Assembly (NCBI GenBank): GCA_944320405.1
Contig: CALUHI010000011.1
Span: forward strand, 26,592-90,591
Origin: an uncultured Eggerthellaceae bacterium
GTDB taxonomy: Bacteria > Actinomycetota > Coriobacteriia > Coriobacteriales > Eggerthellaceae
Length of the DNA: 64,000 nt
Direction: 5' to 3'
Shown here piece after piece: positions 43,122 through 52,446 of this stretch (position 1 is the first letter of the stretch; each line of letters begins with the position of its first letter). The translations under genes and the position numbers were made by a program. The notes under the pieces are model-generated. The model ran no database searches, had not been told where the DNA came from, and saw only the letters and a program-made list of their open reading frames with translations.

Positions 43122-44144
43122 ATGATCACCGAGCAGCGGATGTTCCTCGATGTTTTGGGGGCGCATAAAACCCAGTACACCATCCCTGTGTTCCAACGCG
43201 TGTATTCCTGGAACCAGGACCAATGCGACGAGCTGTGGGGTGACATCTTACGCGCTGGGCGTACTTCGAACACGCATTTCATTGGCACGCTGCTGTATTC
43301 GGTGGACGAGGACGAAGGCGACGGCATCACGCACCTTTCCGTCATCGACGGTCAGCAGCGCACCGCCACGCTCACGCTGCTGCTGGCGGCGTTTGAGCGC
43401 TATCTGCGCCGTACCGGTGCGGCCATCGGACATGTGGATGCCGACTTCGTACGCAACAACTATCTGTTCGTGGAAGGCGACCACAAGCTGGTGCTTTCGC
43501 GCACCGACCGCAAAACGCTGTTCGCGCTTTTGGACGGCACTGCCATGCCTGAGCGCGTGTCCGAGCGCGTGGTGCAGAACTTCGAGTTCTTCTGCGGCAA
43601 GACCGAGGAAGAGGGCTTTGCGCCCGAAGAGCTGTGGGCGGGCCTGCAGCAGCTGCTGCTGATTTCGGCCGATCTCACCAAAGACGACAACCCCCAGCTT
43701 ATCTTCGAGTCGCTGAACTCACGCGGCACGCCGCTGACGGTGGGCGACCTTGTGCGCAACTACCTGCTGATCGCCGAGGGGCGCAAGGAGCAAGAGCGTC
43801 TGTACGAAGAGTACTGGAAGCCCATCGAGCTGATGTTCGGCGACGATCCGGGTTCAGAGAAGCTCAACGCGGGCATCCGCATGTGGCTGACCATCCGTTT
43901 CGTGAAAGAGCGCATCCGCGACAAGAGCCAGACCTACAGCGTGTTCAAGGCCTACATCGAAGATGAGTACGACGGGCCGCTGGAGGACCTGCTGGTGGAG
44001 CTTCGCAACTTCTGCCTGATGTGGTCGGAGAACTACAAGGCGCATGACGTGATGACCGGCTCGAAGGAGTTCCGTTCGTGGGATTGGGCGAAGGGCAAGC
44101 GCACCACGCTGGTTCCGCCGCGCGCCAGCCAAGGCGGTTTCTAA
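43122..44144 (+). CDS. DUF262 protein, apparently lacking its nuclease half
   Basis: A 340-residue protein with the DUF262 (GmrS-like, ParB-fold) motifs YTIPVFQRVYSWNQDQCDELWGD and VIDGQQRTATLTLLL, then ESLNSRGTPLTVGDLVRNYLL. Full-length relatives are about 550-700 residues and end in a DUF1524 HNH nuclease domain. Here the reading frame ends after KRTTLVPPRASQGGF and no HNH motif is seen, so it may be truncated, or part of a split system whose second gene is lost. ATG at 43122 has GGGAAG upstream. Full GmrSD systems restrict modified phage DNA. Confidence 0.82.
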   Translation: MITEQRMFLDVLGAHKTQYTIPVFQRVYSWNQDQCDELWGDILRAGRTSNTHFIGTLLYSVDEDEGDGITHLSVIDGQQRTATLTLLLAAFERYLRRTGAAIGHVDADFVRNNYLFVEGDHKLVLSRTDRKTLFALLDGTAMPERVSERVVQNFEFFCGKTEEEGFAPEELWAGLQQLLLISADLTKDDNPQLIFESLNSRGTPLTVGDLVRNYLLIAEGRKEQERLYEEYWKPIELMFGDDPGSEKLNAGIRMWLTIRFVKERIRDKSQTYSVFKAYIEDEYDGPLEDLLVELRNFCLMWSENYKAHDVMTGSKEFRSWDWAKGKRTTLVPPRASQGGF

Positions 44145-44221
44145 AAGACGGGGAAGCGGTCTGGCGTTGCTGGTGACTCTGCTACCTGGAGAAACAGAAA
44201 CTCGTAGCCTTATGACCTGCG

Positions 44222-44252
44222 GGCGGCACCTTGCTGGACGCAGGGTGCCGCC
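44222..44252. other. Hairpin between the DUF262 and EAL genes
   Basis: GGCGGCACC (44222-44230) pairs with GGTGCCGCC (44244-44252). It is GC-rich but not followed by a T-tract, so it is only a possible terminator. TACAAT at 44313-44318 may be the -10 for the EAL gene. Confidence 0.4.
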
Positions 44253-44368
44253 GCGTTGAAAAATGCCTTGATGCGGTAGGTAATTGCGCATCCGATCAGG
44301 CATTTAACCTGGTACAATAAAAAGTTGAACAACATTTGGCTTCGACTGCAGTGCCGGGGGAGGTGAAC

Positions 44369-46282
44369 ATGGGGCCGAATGCCGATCTGCATATCGCATC
44401 GGCGGCGATTCTCGTCGTGCTGTTCCTGTTCGCCGTGTTCGGCTACCGCACGCGCCATAACAGGCGTTTCGGCATATTCGTAGCCTTCTTCGCAACTGTT
44501 GCGGCGTGTGTGGTGCTTGGTGCTGCGCGCTCTATCGTTGCGTCCGTTGCCGGCGTCCTTGCAGCTACGGTTGTTGTTCGCATGGCAACCATTGTGCTTC
44601 AGGGCGTTGCCTCGATGCTCATGCTGGCTTATACGGCATCGCTGTGCCGCAACGACGAGGCGTTCCGCATCGAGCGCGTGGTGACGGCATGCATTCCCTT
44701 GGTAATTGCCGCCGGTGCCATCATCACCGCGTTTTTCACGGGTGCCACCAGCGCGTTTGTGATGCCAGGGGCGGGGTTCGGCGACCCGCTCTACATTGCT
44801 GTTCACCTGTGCATGGCGTTTTATCCCATCATGTGCATCGTTTGCATTGCGATCTACCACAAGATGCTCAGCCGTCTAGACGTCGTTGCTGTTTTGTGCG
44901 CGTCGATTGCCCTGCTTGCCTGCATCGCGGTGGAGCTGCTTCCGGGCATGCTGCATCCTGTATCGTTTGGCCTGACCATTGCAGTGCTTGCCGTGTTCGT
45001 GATGGCGGACAACCCCTTCGAGTACGTCGACTCCCTGACGTTTGCCTATGATGCGGCAGCCTTCCGCCGCTACGTGATCGATCTCATCACCCGCAAGCGC
45101 CGTTTCTCGGTGATCGTCGTGGCGCTGCAGCACGTGAACATGCTTAATGCCTTGCTGGGATCGGCCGTCGCCGACCAAGCCATCCGCCAATGCGCGCAGC
45201 TTTCCATGCGCGTGGGCCGTACGCGCCAGGTGTATCGCGTGCGCAACAACGCCTTTGCGTTCGTGACGTTCTCTCGCCGCGAATGCGCGCGCGTGACCAA
45301 CGAACTGACCGAGCAGTTCTCGCACCCCCAAGTCATTGGATCGTCGTCGGTTGACCTGGACGTTTCGGTAACGTGCGCCTCGAACCTGGATGCCTTCAAC
45401 GTAGCCGAGCAGGTGACGCAGTACATCGACTTCCTTATCGACCGCATGCAGGCCGGCACTGCTATTCCCGAGGACCAACACGCACTCGTGGAGGAGTTCA
45501 GCCGCTGGCGCGAGGTGCGTCGCTATCTGGTGCATGCCGTGGAAAACAACCTGGTGGATACCTATGTTCAGCCCATCTATTCGCTCAAAGCTGGGCGCTT
45601 TGCCAGCTTCGAGGTGCTGAGCCGTTTGGTGCACCCGCGTTTGGGCAAGGTGCCTGCCGACGAGTTCATCGAAGCCGCCGAAAGCGAGGGGCTCATCGCT
45701 GCGCTGGGGCGCCATCAACTGGAATCGGTGTGCCGCTTCGCTTCCAAGCATGCCGAAGAGCTTGCCGATCGCGGTTTTGAATCCATCAAGGTGAACCTTT
45801 CTCCCATCGAGCTGATGGAGGTGGGTTTCGCCTCCAACGTCATCGACACTATGAAGCGCTGGAACGTCGATCCAACGCTCTTCCAATTCGAGGTCACCGA
45901 AACGGCGGCGACCCGATACGGCAAGGATGTCGAAAACACCATCAAGGCGCTGTGCGATGCGGGCTCAAAGATATGCATGGACGACTTCGGCTCAGGCTTC
46001 GCCAATCTTGACTCTTTGCTTACGTTGCCGTTCTCGGTAGTGAAGATCGACAAGACGCTGCTGGACAACACCGAAGACGACCATGCCGCGCGGATGCTGT
46101 ACCGCTCCGTGGTGGAGATGATGAAGGGGCAAGGTGTTCTGACGGTTGCCGAAGGTGTGGAAACCGCCGCGCAAGACGAGCTCGTTCGCAGTCTCGGCAT
46201 GGATGAGGCGCAAGGGTTCTTCTATGCCAAACCCATGCCCATCAGTGAAATTTTAGGTACAATACCGGTCGAGGGGGCTTGA
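44369..46282 (+). CDS. Membrane GGDEF(degenerate)-EAL c-di-GMP phosphodiesterase
   Basis: A 637-residue protein. About eight helices span residues 5-220. A GGDEF-like region (about 230-370) lacks the GGDEF motif (YRVRNNAFAFVTF), so it should not make c-di-GMP. The EAL domain (about 395-630) has FEVLSRLVHP in place of EALLR, KVNLSP, FEVTETAAT, CMDDFGSGFAN, VVKIDK and VAEGVETAAQ, so phosphodiesterase activity is plausible. It likely senses through the membrane part and lowers c-di-GMP. It sits directly upstream of two envelope proteins. ATG 44369 follows GGGGGAGG. Confidence 0.9.
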   Translation: MGPNADLHIASAAILVVLFLFAVFGYRTRHNRRFGIFVAFFATVAACVVLGAARSIVASVAGVLAATVVVRMATIVLQGVASMLMLAYTASLCRNDEAFRIERVVTACIPLVIAAGAIITAFFTGATSAFVMPGAGFGDPLYIAVHLCMAFYPIMCIVCIAIYHKMLSRLDVVAVLCASIALLACIAVELLPGMLHPVSFGLTIAVLAVFVMADNPFEYVDSLTFAYDAAAFRRYVIDLITRKRRFSVIVVALQHVNMLNALLGSAVADQAIRQCAQLSMRVGRTRQVYRVRNNAFAFVTFSRRECARVTNELTEQFSHPQVIGSSSVDLDVSVTCASNLDAFNVAEQVTQYIDFLIDRMQAGTAIPEDQHALVEEFSRWREVRRYLVHAVENNLVDTYVQPIYSLKAGRFASFEVLSRLVHPRLGKVPADEFIEAAESEGLIAALGRHQLESVCRFASKHAEELADRGFESIKVNLSPIELMEVGFASNVIDTMKRWNVDPTLFQFEVTETAATRYGKDVENTIKALCDAGSKICMDDFGSGFANLDSLLTLPFSVVKIDKTLLDNTEDDHAARMLYRSVVEMMKGQGVLTVAEGVETAAQDELVRSLGMDEAQGFFYAKPMPISEILGTIPVEGA

Positions 46283-46323
46283 ATTTAAGAGCCCTGCCGA
46301 TTTGATTAAGGGAATGGAGCTGC

Positions 46324-47529
46324 ATGCGTAAAGCCGGGCTTGGCATATCTCGCCTTCTTCGTGGCGCTGCGCCGTTGATCGTTGCTGCGCTGCTGGCGGC
46401 TTTCATGTGCGTCCCTGCTCTTTCGTCCCCTGCGTACGGCGATGGGCGGTGGAGCGGATCGTTTTGGCTTGATGGTTCGAGGGATCGCGAAGCTGTCGTC
46501 GACGTCGGGTTCTTCATTGCCGAAGTAGAAGAGGGCGCGACGTCCTACCCTGAAGACCAAAGCCAGCTCGACGGATTCATCACCGGTAATTACACCGACG
46601 GCATCATTTTGGAAGACGCCTTCGATGCGTCGGACTTCGCGGAGTTCGGAGGAGAGCTCTATGGATTGGAGCTCTACGACTTGAGCGGTGCCGAGATCGT
46701 TGAGCGCATGCTGAAAGCTCCGACCGAAGAGCAGATCGCCTGGGCATGCGCGCATTCAGCGACGAAGATTGATTACGATCCCGAGACCCAGACCGTCGTG
46801 TGGTACGTGGCGAAAAGCACCACGCTGGTGGGGCATAGCTACTGGCATATCGATGGTTTGCTGGTTCCCAAGGAGATTGCGCCCGACCCTGAGCCAGACC
46901 CTGAGCCAGACCCTGAGCCAGACCCTGACCCAGACCCTGACCCAGACCCCGACCCGGAGCCCGACCCTGAGCCAGACCCTGAGCCAGACCCTGACCCAGA
47001 ACCCGATCCTGGTCCGGGAACCGACCCAGATGAAGGCGAGGATCCTGCGCCCGATCCGGACCCCGATCCGGAGCCGACGCCCGATCCCAATCCTGATGAC
47101 GATGTCGATTCCGACGAGGATCCCGACAGCATCATCAACGATCCTGCCGACGAATCGAATACCGGCGACTCAGGCAATGCTGATGCGAGTGCCGGTGGCT
47201 CTTCCCCTGAAACCATAATCGATCTTCCCACTCCTGCAGCGCCAAGCCCGTCTTCTTCGGCGGCATCTGTCGCTGCCGAATCCGCGTCCTCTTCCCTTGG
47301 CAATGCGATTCAGGGAAGCGCGTCCAACACGCTTTCGGGCGTGTCGGCGGCTTCTGGCCCCGATGCCGTTCAGACTGCGTCAACGGTCCTTCATGTCGCT
47401 GGCGCTGCCGGGTTGGCTGGCACGGCGATCGCCATTGTCGTCGCCAACGTCGGCATGGCGCAAGCGGGCAGTGCGCTCTCTTCGCTTGATTCCAGCTTGC
47501 GGAACAGAGGGAAGGGGCGTCGTCGATGA
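46324..47529 (+). CDS. Secreted surface protein with Asp-Pro-Glu-Pro repeats
   Basis: A 401-residue protein. A signal peptide occupies residues 1-39. Residues 40-185 are a globular domain that I do not recognise (GRWSGSFWLDGSRDREAVVD at its start). Residues about 187-275 are an extended acidic run of PDPEPDPEPD-type repeats, which would form a stiff stalk. A Ser/Ala-rich region follows, and near the end AGAAGLAGTAIAIVVANVGMA is hydrophobic with a basic tail (RNRGKGRRR), a likely membrane anchor. No LPxTG motif is seen. Its stop overlaps the next gene (ATGA). Confidence 0.78.
   Translation: MRKAGLGISRLLRGAAPLIVAALLAAFMCVPALSSPAYGDGRWSGSFWLDGSRDREAVVDVGFFIAEVEEGATSYPEDQSQLDGFITGNYTDGIILEDAFDASDFAEFGGELYGLELYDLSGAEIVERMLKAPTEEQIAWACAHSATKIDYDPETQTVVWYVAKSTTLVGHSYWHIDGLLVPKEIAPDPEPDPEPDPEPDPDPDPDPDPDPEPDPEPDPEPDPDPEPDPGPGTDPDEGEDPAPDPDPDPEPTPDPNPDDDVDSDEDPDSIINDPADESNTGDSGNADASAGGSSPETIIDLPTPAAPSPSSSAASVAAESASSSLGNAIQGSASNTLSGVSAASGPDAVQTASTVLHVAGAAGLAGTAIAIVVANVGMAQAGSALSSLDSSLRNRGKGRRR
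46888..47030 (+). repeat. Short tandem repeats coding Pro-Asp-Pro-Glu
   Basis: Imperfect tandem copies of GACCCTGAGCCA (12 nt) and variants with GACCCAGAC. This is low-complexity coding sequence prone to slippage, so copy number may vary between strains. Confidence 0.8.
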
Positions 47530-48188
47530 GCGCCTCCTCCAAACGCCGCCTTGCCAAACGTTTCGTTCCCCTTGCGCTGCTTGCCGTGATCTCGATTGCC
47601 GCTTGGCTGGTCCCCAGCGCGCTGGGGGCTTCCTCTTCAGTCGACGCGATCGTCATCGTGGCATGGCTTGCCGTTATGGCGCTGCTGCTGTTCGACTCGT
47701 ATCGTCGTGATCACAAGCGCACGCAGTTTCTGAACACGTTTTATGTCGACGCGAAAAACCATCGCATGTTCAGTCCGTCGTCGGGTCTTATCTCCTATCC
47801 CAACGGGGCGTATCTGATCGACGTGATGGCAATAGTGCTTGTGAACGAAAGCGGTGCCCAGCACGCTGAGCCTCCTGCGGATTTCGTCCCAACATGCGTG
47901 GTTGAGACGTCCGAGTTCGCGTATGTGAGGGATCCCCGTATCAATGCTTCTGCGCCCATCAGCCGAGCCGACGACGTTACCATCACCCAGTGGGAAGGCG
48001 TCATCTGTGACCTTTCCACCGACAAGGAAAAGGCATTCGCCTCGCCGTTCGATCTGGAGGATGTCTTCAACCCTTGCATGGGCTGCACCGCAAGCGGCGG
48101 GCAAACATCGCGCACCATGGGCGACGCGTTCCAAAGCATGCAGTTCCAATCCAGCGACTCCGTCTACGCCATGACTAAGCGCATGTAG
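47526..48188 (+). CDS. Two-helix membrane protein of unknown function
   Basis: A 220-residue protein with two hydrophobic helices near residues 12-32 and 38-58 and a soluble C-terminal part containing DVFNPCMGCTASGG. No family recognised. Its ATG overlaps the stop of the DPEP surface protein, so the two are translated together and may interact. Confidence 0.72.
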   Translation: MSASSKRRLAKRFVPLALLAVISIAAWLVPSALGASSSVDAIVIVAWLAVMALLLFDSYRRDHKRTQFLNTFYVDAKNHRMFSPSSGLISYPNGAYLIDVMAIVLVNESGAQHAEPPADFVPTCVVETSEFAYVRDPRINASAPISRADDVTITQWEGVICDLSTDKEKAFASPFDLEDVFNPCMGCTASGGQTSRTMGDAFQSMQFQSSDSVYAMTKRM

Positions 48189-48784
48189 CGCGATAGGTGT
48201 TCGGCTCAAAGAACTCGCGAGTATTCCTTTGTTGCCAGACCGTGCAGGGGCTTGATCCTGCCGACGTCGTTGTCTCGCTTGATGGACGTATTCAGATCAG
48301 GCTTTCCATGTAAGAAAACGGGGGCAAATGAACGATCTGTTCTGCTGTTAGAGCACCTCGCGCAGCTGGCACGGCTTTGCTCTTGAGAATAGCGGCACGC
48401 CTACCTGGGGAAATGCGTTTTGCGACGATAGGCCGCTGTTTCATCAGATTGAAAATCGTTCATTTGCCCCCGTTTTCCTGCACGGGAGGGCGAAATTCTT
48501 GCGCAGATAGGCGTTGTTCTTGTGCAGGCGCCTCAGGCGTTGACTGGACGGGACTTTCCGGATTTGTTGCGGGACTGGGGGTTCTCGCGCAGGCATGTAG
48601 CGCGTTGCTTGATGGCCCGTTTTTGTGCAGACGGCGGGGGGAGGGCAATGCGGGCGGTGCCGTGTGGTACCCTAGCTGCGGAAAAACGGGCGGCGCGCTG
48701 GAGCAGGCGTGATGCCGCCTTCGGGATGACCTGCGGCGAAGCGGCGAACGCTGCCGTCCGCAAAACGCGAAAACGGAGGACTCA
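48189..48784. other. 596-bp intergenic region with long inverted repeat
   Basis: Holds the 164-nt inverted repeat D at 48314-48477. The region after it, up to ahcY, has no reading frame I can support. The leader before ahcY (48700-48784) has GC-rich segments but does not fit the SAH riboswitch. Confidence 0.55.
48314..48477. repeat. Long inverted repeat D (23-nt arms, 118-nt core)
   Basis: The arms at 48314-48336 (begin GAAAACGGGGGC, end ATGAACGAT) and 48455-48477 are perfect reverse complements. The 118-nt core has no clear similarity to the cores of elements A, B or C. Each arm read in its own frame spells IVHLPPFS, so it may derive from coding DNA. Confidence 0.8.
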
Positions 48785-50056
48785 ATGCCTGAGAACAACC
48801 TGCCCGAGCACTACGACGTGAAGGACCTTTCGCTGGCCGATGCTGGCCTGGCGCGCATTCTGTGGGCCGACCGCGACATGCCGGTGCTTGCCAAGATCCG
48901 CGAGCGCTTCGAAAAGGAGAAGCCGCTTGAGGGCGTGCGTATCGGTGCCTGCATGCACGTGACCACCGAGACCGCCAACCTCATGCGCGTGCTGGTTGCC
49001 GGCGGTGCCGACGTCACGCTGTGCGCGTCCAACCCGCTGTCCACCCAGGACGACACCGCTGCATCGCTTGTGCGTGACTTCGGCATCAAGGTGCATGCCA
49101 TCACGGGCGAGGACATGGACACCTACAACAAGCACATCGCCACGGTTTGCGAGACGAACCCGCAGATCATCATGGACGACGGTGCCGACCTCGACACCGC
49201 CTTGCACACCAAGTTCACTGACAAGCTGGCCGGCGTGATCGGCGGCACCGAGGAAACCACCACCGGCGTGGTTCGCCTGGCCGCCATGGCCAAGGAGGGC
49301 TCGCTGCGCTACCCGGTGTTCAACATCAACGACGCCAACACCAAGCACTGCTTCGACAACCACTACGGCACTGGCCAGAGCACGCTTGACGGCATCGTGC
49401 GCGCCACCAACCGCCTGCTGTGCGGCCGCACCATGGTCGTGTCCGGCTACGGCTACTGCGGCAGCGGCCTGGCGCTGCGCGCCGCTGGCATGGGCATGAA
49501 CGTCATCATATGCGAGGTCGATCCGCTCAAGGCGCTTGAGGCGCACATGGAGGGCTACCGCGTGATGAAGGCCGAAGAGGCCGCGAAGTACGCCGACGTG
49601 TGGGTCACCGTCACCGGCGACTGCAAGGTTATCGACGAGCCCGCCTTCAAAAACATGAAGGATGGCGCCATCCTGTGCAACTCCGGTCACTTCGACTCCG
49701 AGATCAACCTTCCGTGGCTTGAAGAGCACTGCGTGAAGAAGGAAGAGATCAAGCCGCTGGTCGACGAGTACACGCTCGAGGATGGTCGCACCATCATCGT
49801 GCTTGCGGAAGGCCGTCTGGTGAATCTTTCCTGCGCCGAGGGCCACCCGGCTTCCGTCATGGACATGAGCTTCGCTAACCAGGCGCTCGCCGCTGAGTAC
49901 CTCTACAAGCATCAGGGCGACCTCGAATGCAAGGTCTACGACGTTCCCGCCGAGATCGACGACGGCGTTGCCCGCGTCAAGCTGGAGACCTTGGGCATCA
50001 CCATCGACGAACTCACCGAAGAGCAGATCGCCTATATGAACTCTTGGAACTTCTAG
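48785..50056 (+). CDS. ahcY: Adenosylhomocysteinase
   Basis: A 423-residue NAD-dependent enzyme that splits S-adenosylhomocysteine (or S-inosylhomocysteine) into homocysteine and the nucleoside. Seen are [56 protein letters not shown] and the NAD loop [18 protein letters not shown]. The C-terminus ([12 protein letters not shown]) lacks the usual KPDHYRY, resembling shorter archaeal and Thermotoga forms, some of which prefer inosylhomocysteine. Confidence 0.93.
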   Translation: MPENNLPEHYDVKDLSLADAGLARILWADRDMPVLAKIRERFEKEKPLEGVRIGACMHVTTETANLMRVLVAGGADVTLCASNPLSTQDDTAASLVRDFGIKVHAITGEDMDTYNKHIATVCETNPQIIMDDGADLDTALHTKFTDKLAGVIGGTEETTTGVVRLAAMAKEGSLRYPVFNINDANTKHCFDNHYGTGQSTLDGIVRATNRLLCGRTMVVSGYGYCGSGLALRAAGMGMNVIICEVDPLKALEAHMEGYRVMKAEEAAKYADVWVTVTGDCKVIDEPAFKNMKDGAILCNSGHFDSEINLPWLEEHCVKKEEIKPLVDEYTLEDGRTIIVLAEGRLVNLSCAEGHPASVMDMSFANQALAAEYLYKHQGDLECKVYDVPAEIDDGVARVKLETLGITIDELTEEQIAYMNSWNF

Positions 50057-50070
50057 CATTGAGCGCTTTC

Positions 50071-50109
50071 CAAGCCGCCTCGCGACGTGTTCGTGGGGCG
50101 GCTTGTTTT
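50071..50109 (+). terminator. Terminator after ahcY
   Basis: CAAGCCGCC (50071-50079) pairs with GGCGGCTTG (50097-50105), followed by TTTT. The loop is 17 nt. Confidence 0.75.
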
Positions 50110-50340
50110 GTGGAGGTGGTGTGCAGAACGTTTGGCGAAACGGGTGATTCGGGCCGCGATTAGCCGCAAAACGGCAACGAATGCCGAATGACGCTACCAA
50201 CACCGCTTCAAGCAGCCTATAATTCCGAAAGTTTTGCGTACGCGAAGAGAAGGCGTTCGCGGAACCACGGATGCGTGGATGCTGCAAACAGGACTGTGCA
50301 GCGAGCGCTCCGCGACCTACAGGCAGTTGAAGGAGCAAAG

Positions 50341-51669
50341 GTGTTCGATCAGTTCTTCTCCCAGATTTCCTTCGTGGATATCTTCAACTTCAGCGTGTTC
50401 GCTGTGTTCACGATCTGTTACACCTACCAGCTGTTCTACGTGCTGGTCGTTCTTACTCGCAAGCCCAAGCAGCATGTTGCCAAGAAGAACCATCGCTTCG
50501 CCGTGGTGGTGTCTGCGCGCAACGAAAGCGCGGTCATCGGCGACCTTATCCACTCCATCAAGGTGCAGAACTATCCGCAAGAGCTCATCGATGTGTTCGT
50601 GATTGCCGACAACTGCACCGATAACACCGCCCAGGTGGCTCGCGATGCCGGCGCCATCGTGTACACCCGCAACAATACCGAGCAGGTGGGCAAGGGCTAC
50701 GCGCTGGACTACGGCTTCTCCATCATCCGCTCCCAGTACGCCGACAAGGGCTATGAGGCGTATTTCGTGTTCGACGCTGACAACGTGCTGGACGTGAATT
50801 ACTTCCGCGAGATGAACAAGACCTTCGACGCGGGTGCCAAGGCCTCTACCAGCTATCGCAATTCCAAGAACTACGGTTCCAACTGGATTTCCGCTGGCTA
50901 TGCCGTGTGGTTCCTGCGTGAGGCGAAGTTCCTGAACCAGGCGCGCCTGACGCTCAACACCAGCTGCGCCATCTCGGGCACGGGCTTTTTCATCGCCGCT
51001 GACGTTATCGAGAAGGCGGGCGGCTGGAAATGGCACCTGCTGACCGAGGACATCGAGTTCTCTGCCTCAAGCATTCTGCAGGGCGTCCGCATCGCCTACA
51101 CGCCCACGGCCATCCTCTACGACGAGCAGCCCATCACCTTCCGTGATTCCTGGAATCAGCGCTTCCGCTGGGCGAAGGGCTTCTACCAGGTGTTCGGCAA
51201 GTACGGCTGGGGCCTGGTGAAGGGCATCTTCACCAACCCCAAGGGGCATCGTTTCGCCTGCTACGACATGCTGATGACCATCGCTCCCGGCATGCTGCTG
51301 ACCATCGTGTCGGTGCTGTTCAACGCCATCATCATTGCGATGGCGGCGGCCGGTATGATGTCCACTGGCGTTATGGTGGCGTCCTCTGTCAGCTCCATTT
51401 GCTTCTGTCTGATGAACTACGTGGTGTTCATGTTCCTGTTCGGTGTGCTCACCACCTTTGTCGAGTGGGATTCCATCCGCTCCACCACGGGCAAGAAGGT
51501 GCTCTACATGTTCACCTTCCCGCTGTTCATGCTCACCCACATTCCCATCGCACTGGTGGCGCTGGTGAAGAAATGCAGCTGGAAGCCCATCACTCACAGC
51601 ATCTCGGTGGATGTGGCGGAGTTTGCGGAAACGCCCGCCGCAGCAGAGCAGAAAAAGCTCGCGCGCTAG
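50341..51669 (+). CDS. Processive family 2 glycosyltransferase (BcsA/HasA-like)
   Basis: A 442-residue membrane enzyme with one N-terminal helix, a cytoplasmic GT-A domain and three to four C-terminal helices. Motifs are VVVSARNESAVIGD, ADNCTDNTAQ, VFDADNVLD, LLTEDIEFS and the processive-enzyme QRFRWAKG (QxxRW). It likely polymerises and secretes a beta-linked polysaccharide. The GTG at 50341 has AAGGAG upstream. No partner genes such as bcsB are adjacent; the product is unknown. Confidence 0.88.
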   Translation: MFDQFFSQISFVDIFNFSVFAVFTICYTYQLFYVLVVLTRKPKQHVAKKNHRFAVVVSARNESAVIGDLIHSIKVQNYPQELIDVFVIADNCTDNTAQVARDAGAIVYTRNNTEQVGKGYALDYGFSIIRSQYADKGYEAYFVFDADNVLDVNYFREMNKTFDAGAKASTSYRNSKNYGSNWISAGYAVWFLREAKFLNQARLTLNTSCAISGTGFFIAADVIEKAGGWKWHLLTEDIEFSASSILQGVRIAYTPTAILYDEQPITFRDSWNQRFRWAKGFYQVFGKYGWGLVKGIFTNPKGHRFACYDMLMTIAPGMLLTIVSVLFNAIIIAMAAAGMMSTGVMVASSVSSICFCLMNYVVFMFLFGVLTTFVEWDSIRSTTGKKVLYMFTFPLFMLTHIPIALVALVKKCSWKPITHSISVDVAEFAETPAAAEQKKLAR

Positions 51670-51676
51670 CACTTCG

Positions 51677-51706
51677 GAGGCCGACGCAAGTCGGCCTCTT
51701 TTGTTT
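51677..51706 (+). terminator. Terminator after the glycosyltransferase
   Basis: GAGGCCGAC-GCAA-GTCGGCCTC (51677-51698) followed by TTTTGTTT. It is a textbook intrinsic terminator and ends at the stop of the convergent comF. Confidence 0.92.
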
Positions 51707-52446
51707 CAGTACACGCGGGCGAAGGTGAGGCAGCGAACGCATTCTGCTCCGGCGGCAGCCAGGACGTCGGATGCCGAGAACAGCGTGGCTCCCGTTGTGT
51801 ATACGTCATCGATCAACAGGACGCTGCCGGGGATGCTTGCTCCGGGTGTCGTTTGTATGCGTCCCGCCAAGTTCGCCATGCGCTCGGCGCGACCCAAGCC
51901 TCGTTGATCGAAGCTGCGTGGTCGTGCGAAAGGATGCACAAGCGGGATGCCGGTGCGGATTGAGAGCTCTTTTGCAACTTCTGCCATGTGGTCGAATCCG
52001 CGATGCCTTCGCGCTTTGGCGGTAGCGGGGACGGCGACGATAGCCTGGGCTTCAGCAAGCCATGTTGGATGGGCTGTTTGAAACATGATGCGTGCGATAT
52101 CTGCCGCAAGGCGGCGCTCGCCGTGGTCTTTGTAGGCGCGCACGATGCGCGGAGCGCCTTCAGCGTACACGACAGCGCTCGCGCATGATGCAAACGGCGG
52201 GCGAGCGTATCCTGTTCCCGCAAGCATGGTCCGATTGCATTCCGTGCATTGCGTCCTTCCAAAGGGAGCTCCGCAGGCAGGGCAGGCGCGCCACCAGTCA
52301 AGATAGGGGAGGTTTCGGCGGCATGCATCGCAAAGGACTTCTCCGGGTGCGTCGCATACTGCGCAGCGGGTGGGCCAAAGGACTTCGGCTATTGCCTCGG
52401 ATGCTGCGTGGCCGTACAACAGGGCTTTGTCTGCGAAGGGTTGCAT
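51706..52446 (-). CDS. ComF family protein
   Basis: A 246-residue protein. A double zinc ribbon (CAVCDAPGEVLCDAC and CPACGAPFGRTQCTEC) precedes a phosphoribosyltransferase-like domain with SVLLIDDVYTTGATL, the PRPP loop. ComF/GntX proteins are needed for DNA uptake in naturally competent bacteria, but many non-competent genomes have them. No other competence gene is in the window. Confidence 0.9.
   Translation of the reverse strand: MQPFADKALLYGHAASEAIAEVLWPTRCAVCDAPGEVLCDACRRNLPYLDWWRACPACGAPFGRTQCTECNRTMLAGTGYARPPFASCASAVVYAEGAPRIVRAYKDHGERRLAADIARIMFQTAHPTWLAEAQAIVAVPATAKARRHRGFDHMAEVAKELSIRTGIPLVHPFARPRSFDQRGLGRAERMANLAGRIQTTPGASIPGSVLLIDDVYTTGATLFSASDVLAAAGAECVRCLTFARVY

Noticed and set aside
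46888..47100. Possible CRISPR-like repeats
   Set aside because: They are 12-nt coding repeats giving Pro-Asp-Pro-Glu in frame; no spacers and no cas genes.
48377..48712. Small rightward gene before ahcY
   Set aside because: Overlaps inverted repeat D, has no ribosome binding site and no family features.
48700..48784. SAH riboswitch before ahcY
   Set aside because: The gene context fits, but the conserved core of that class could not be placed in the leader.
48782..50338. 518-codon leftward frame over ahcY
   Set aside because: Antisense of a well-conserved gene; no motif.
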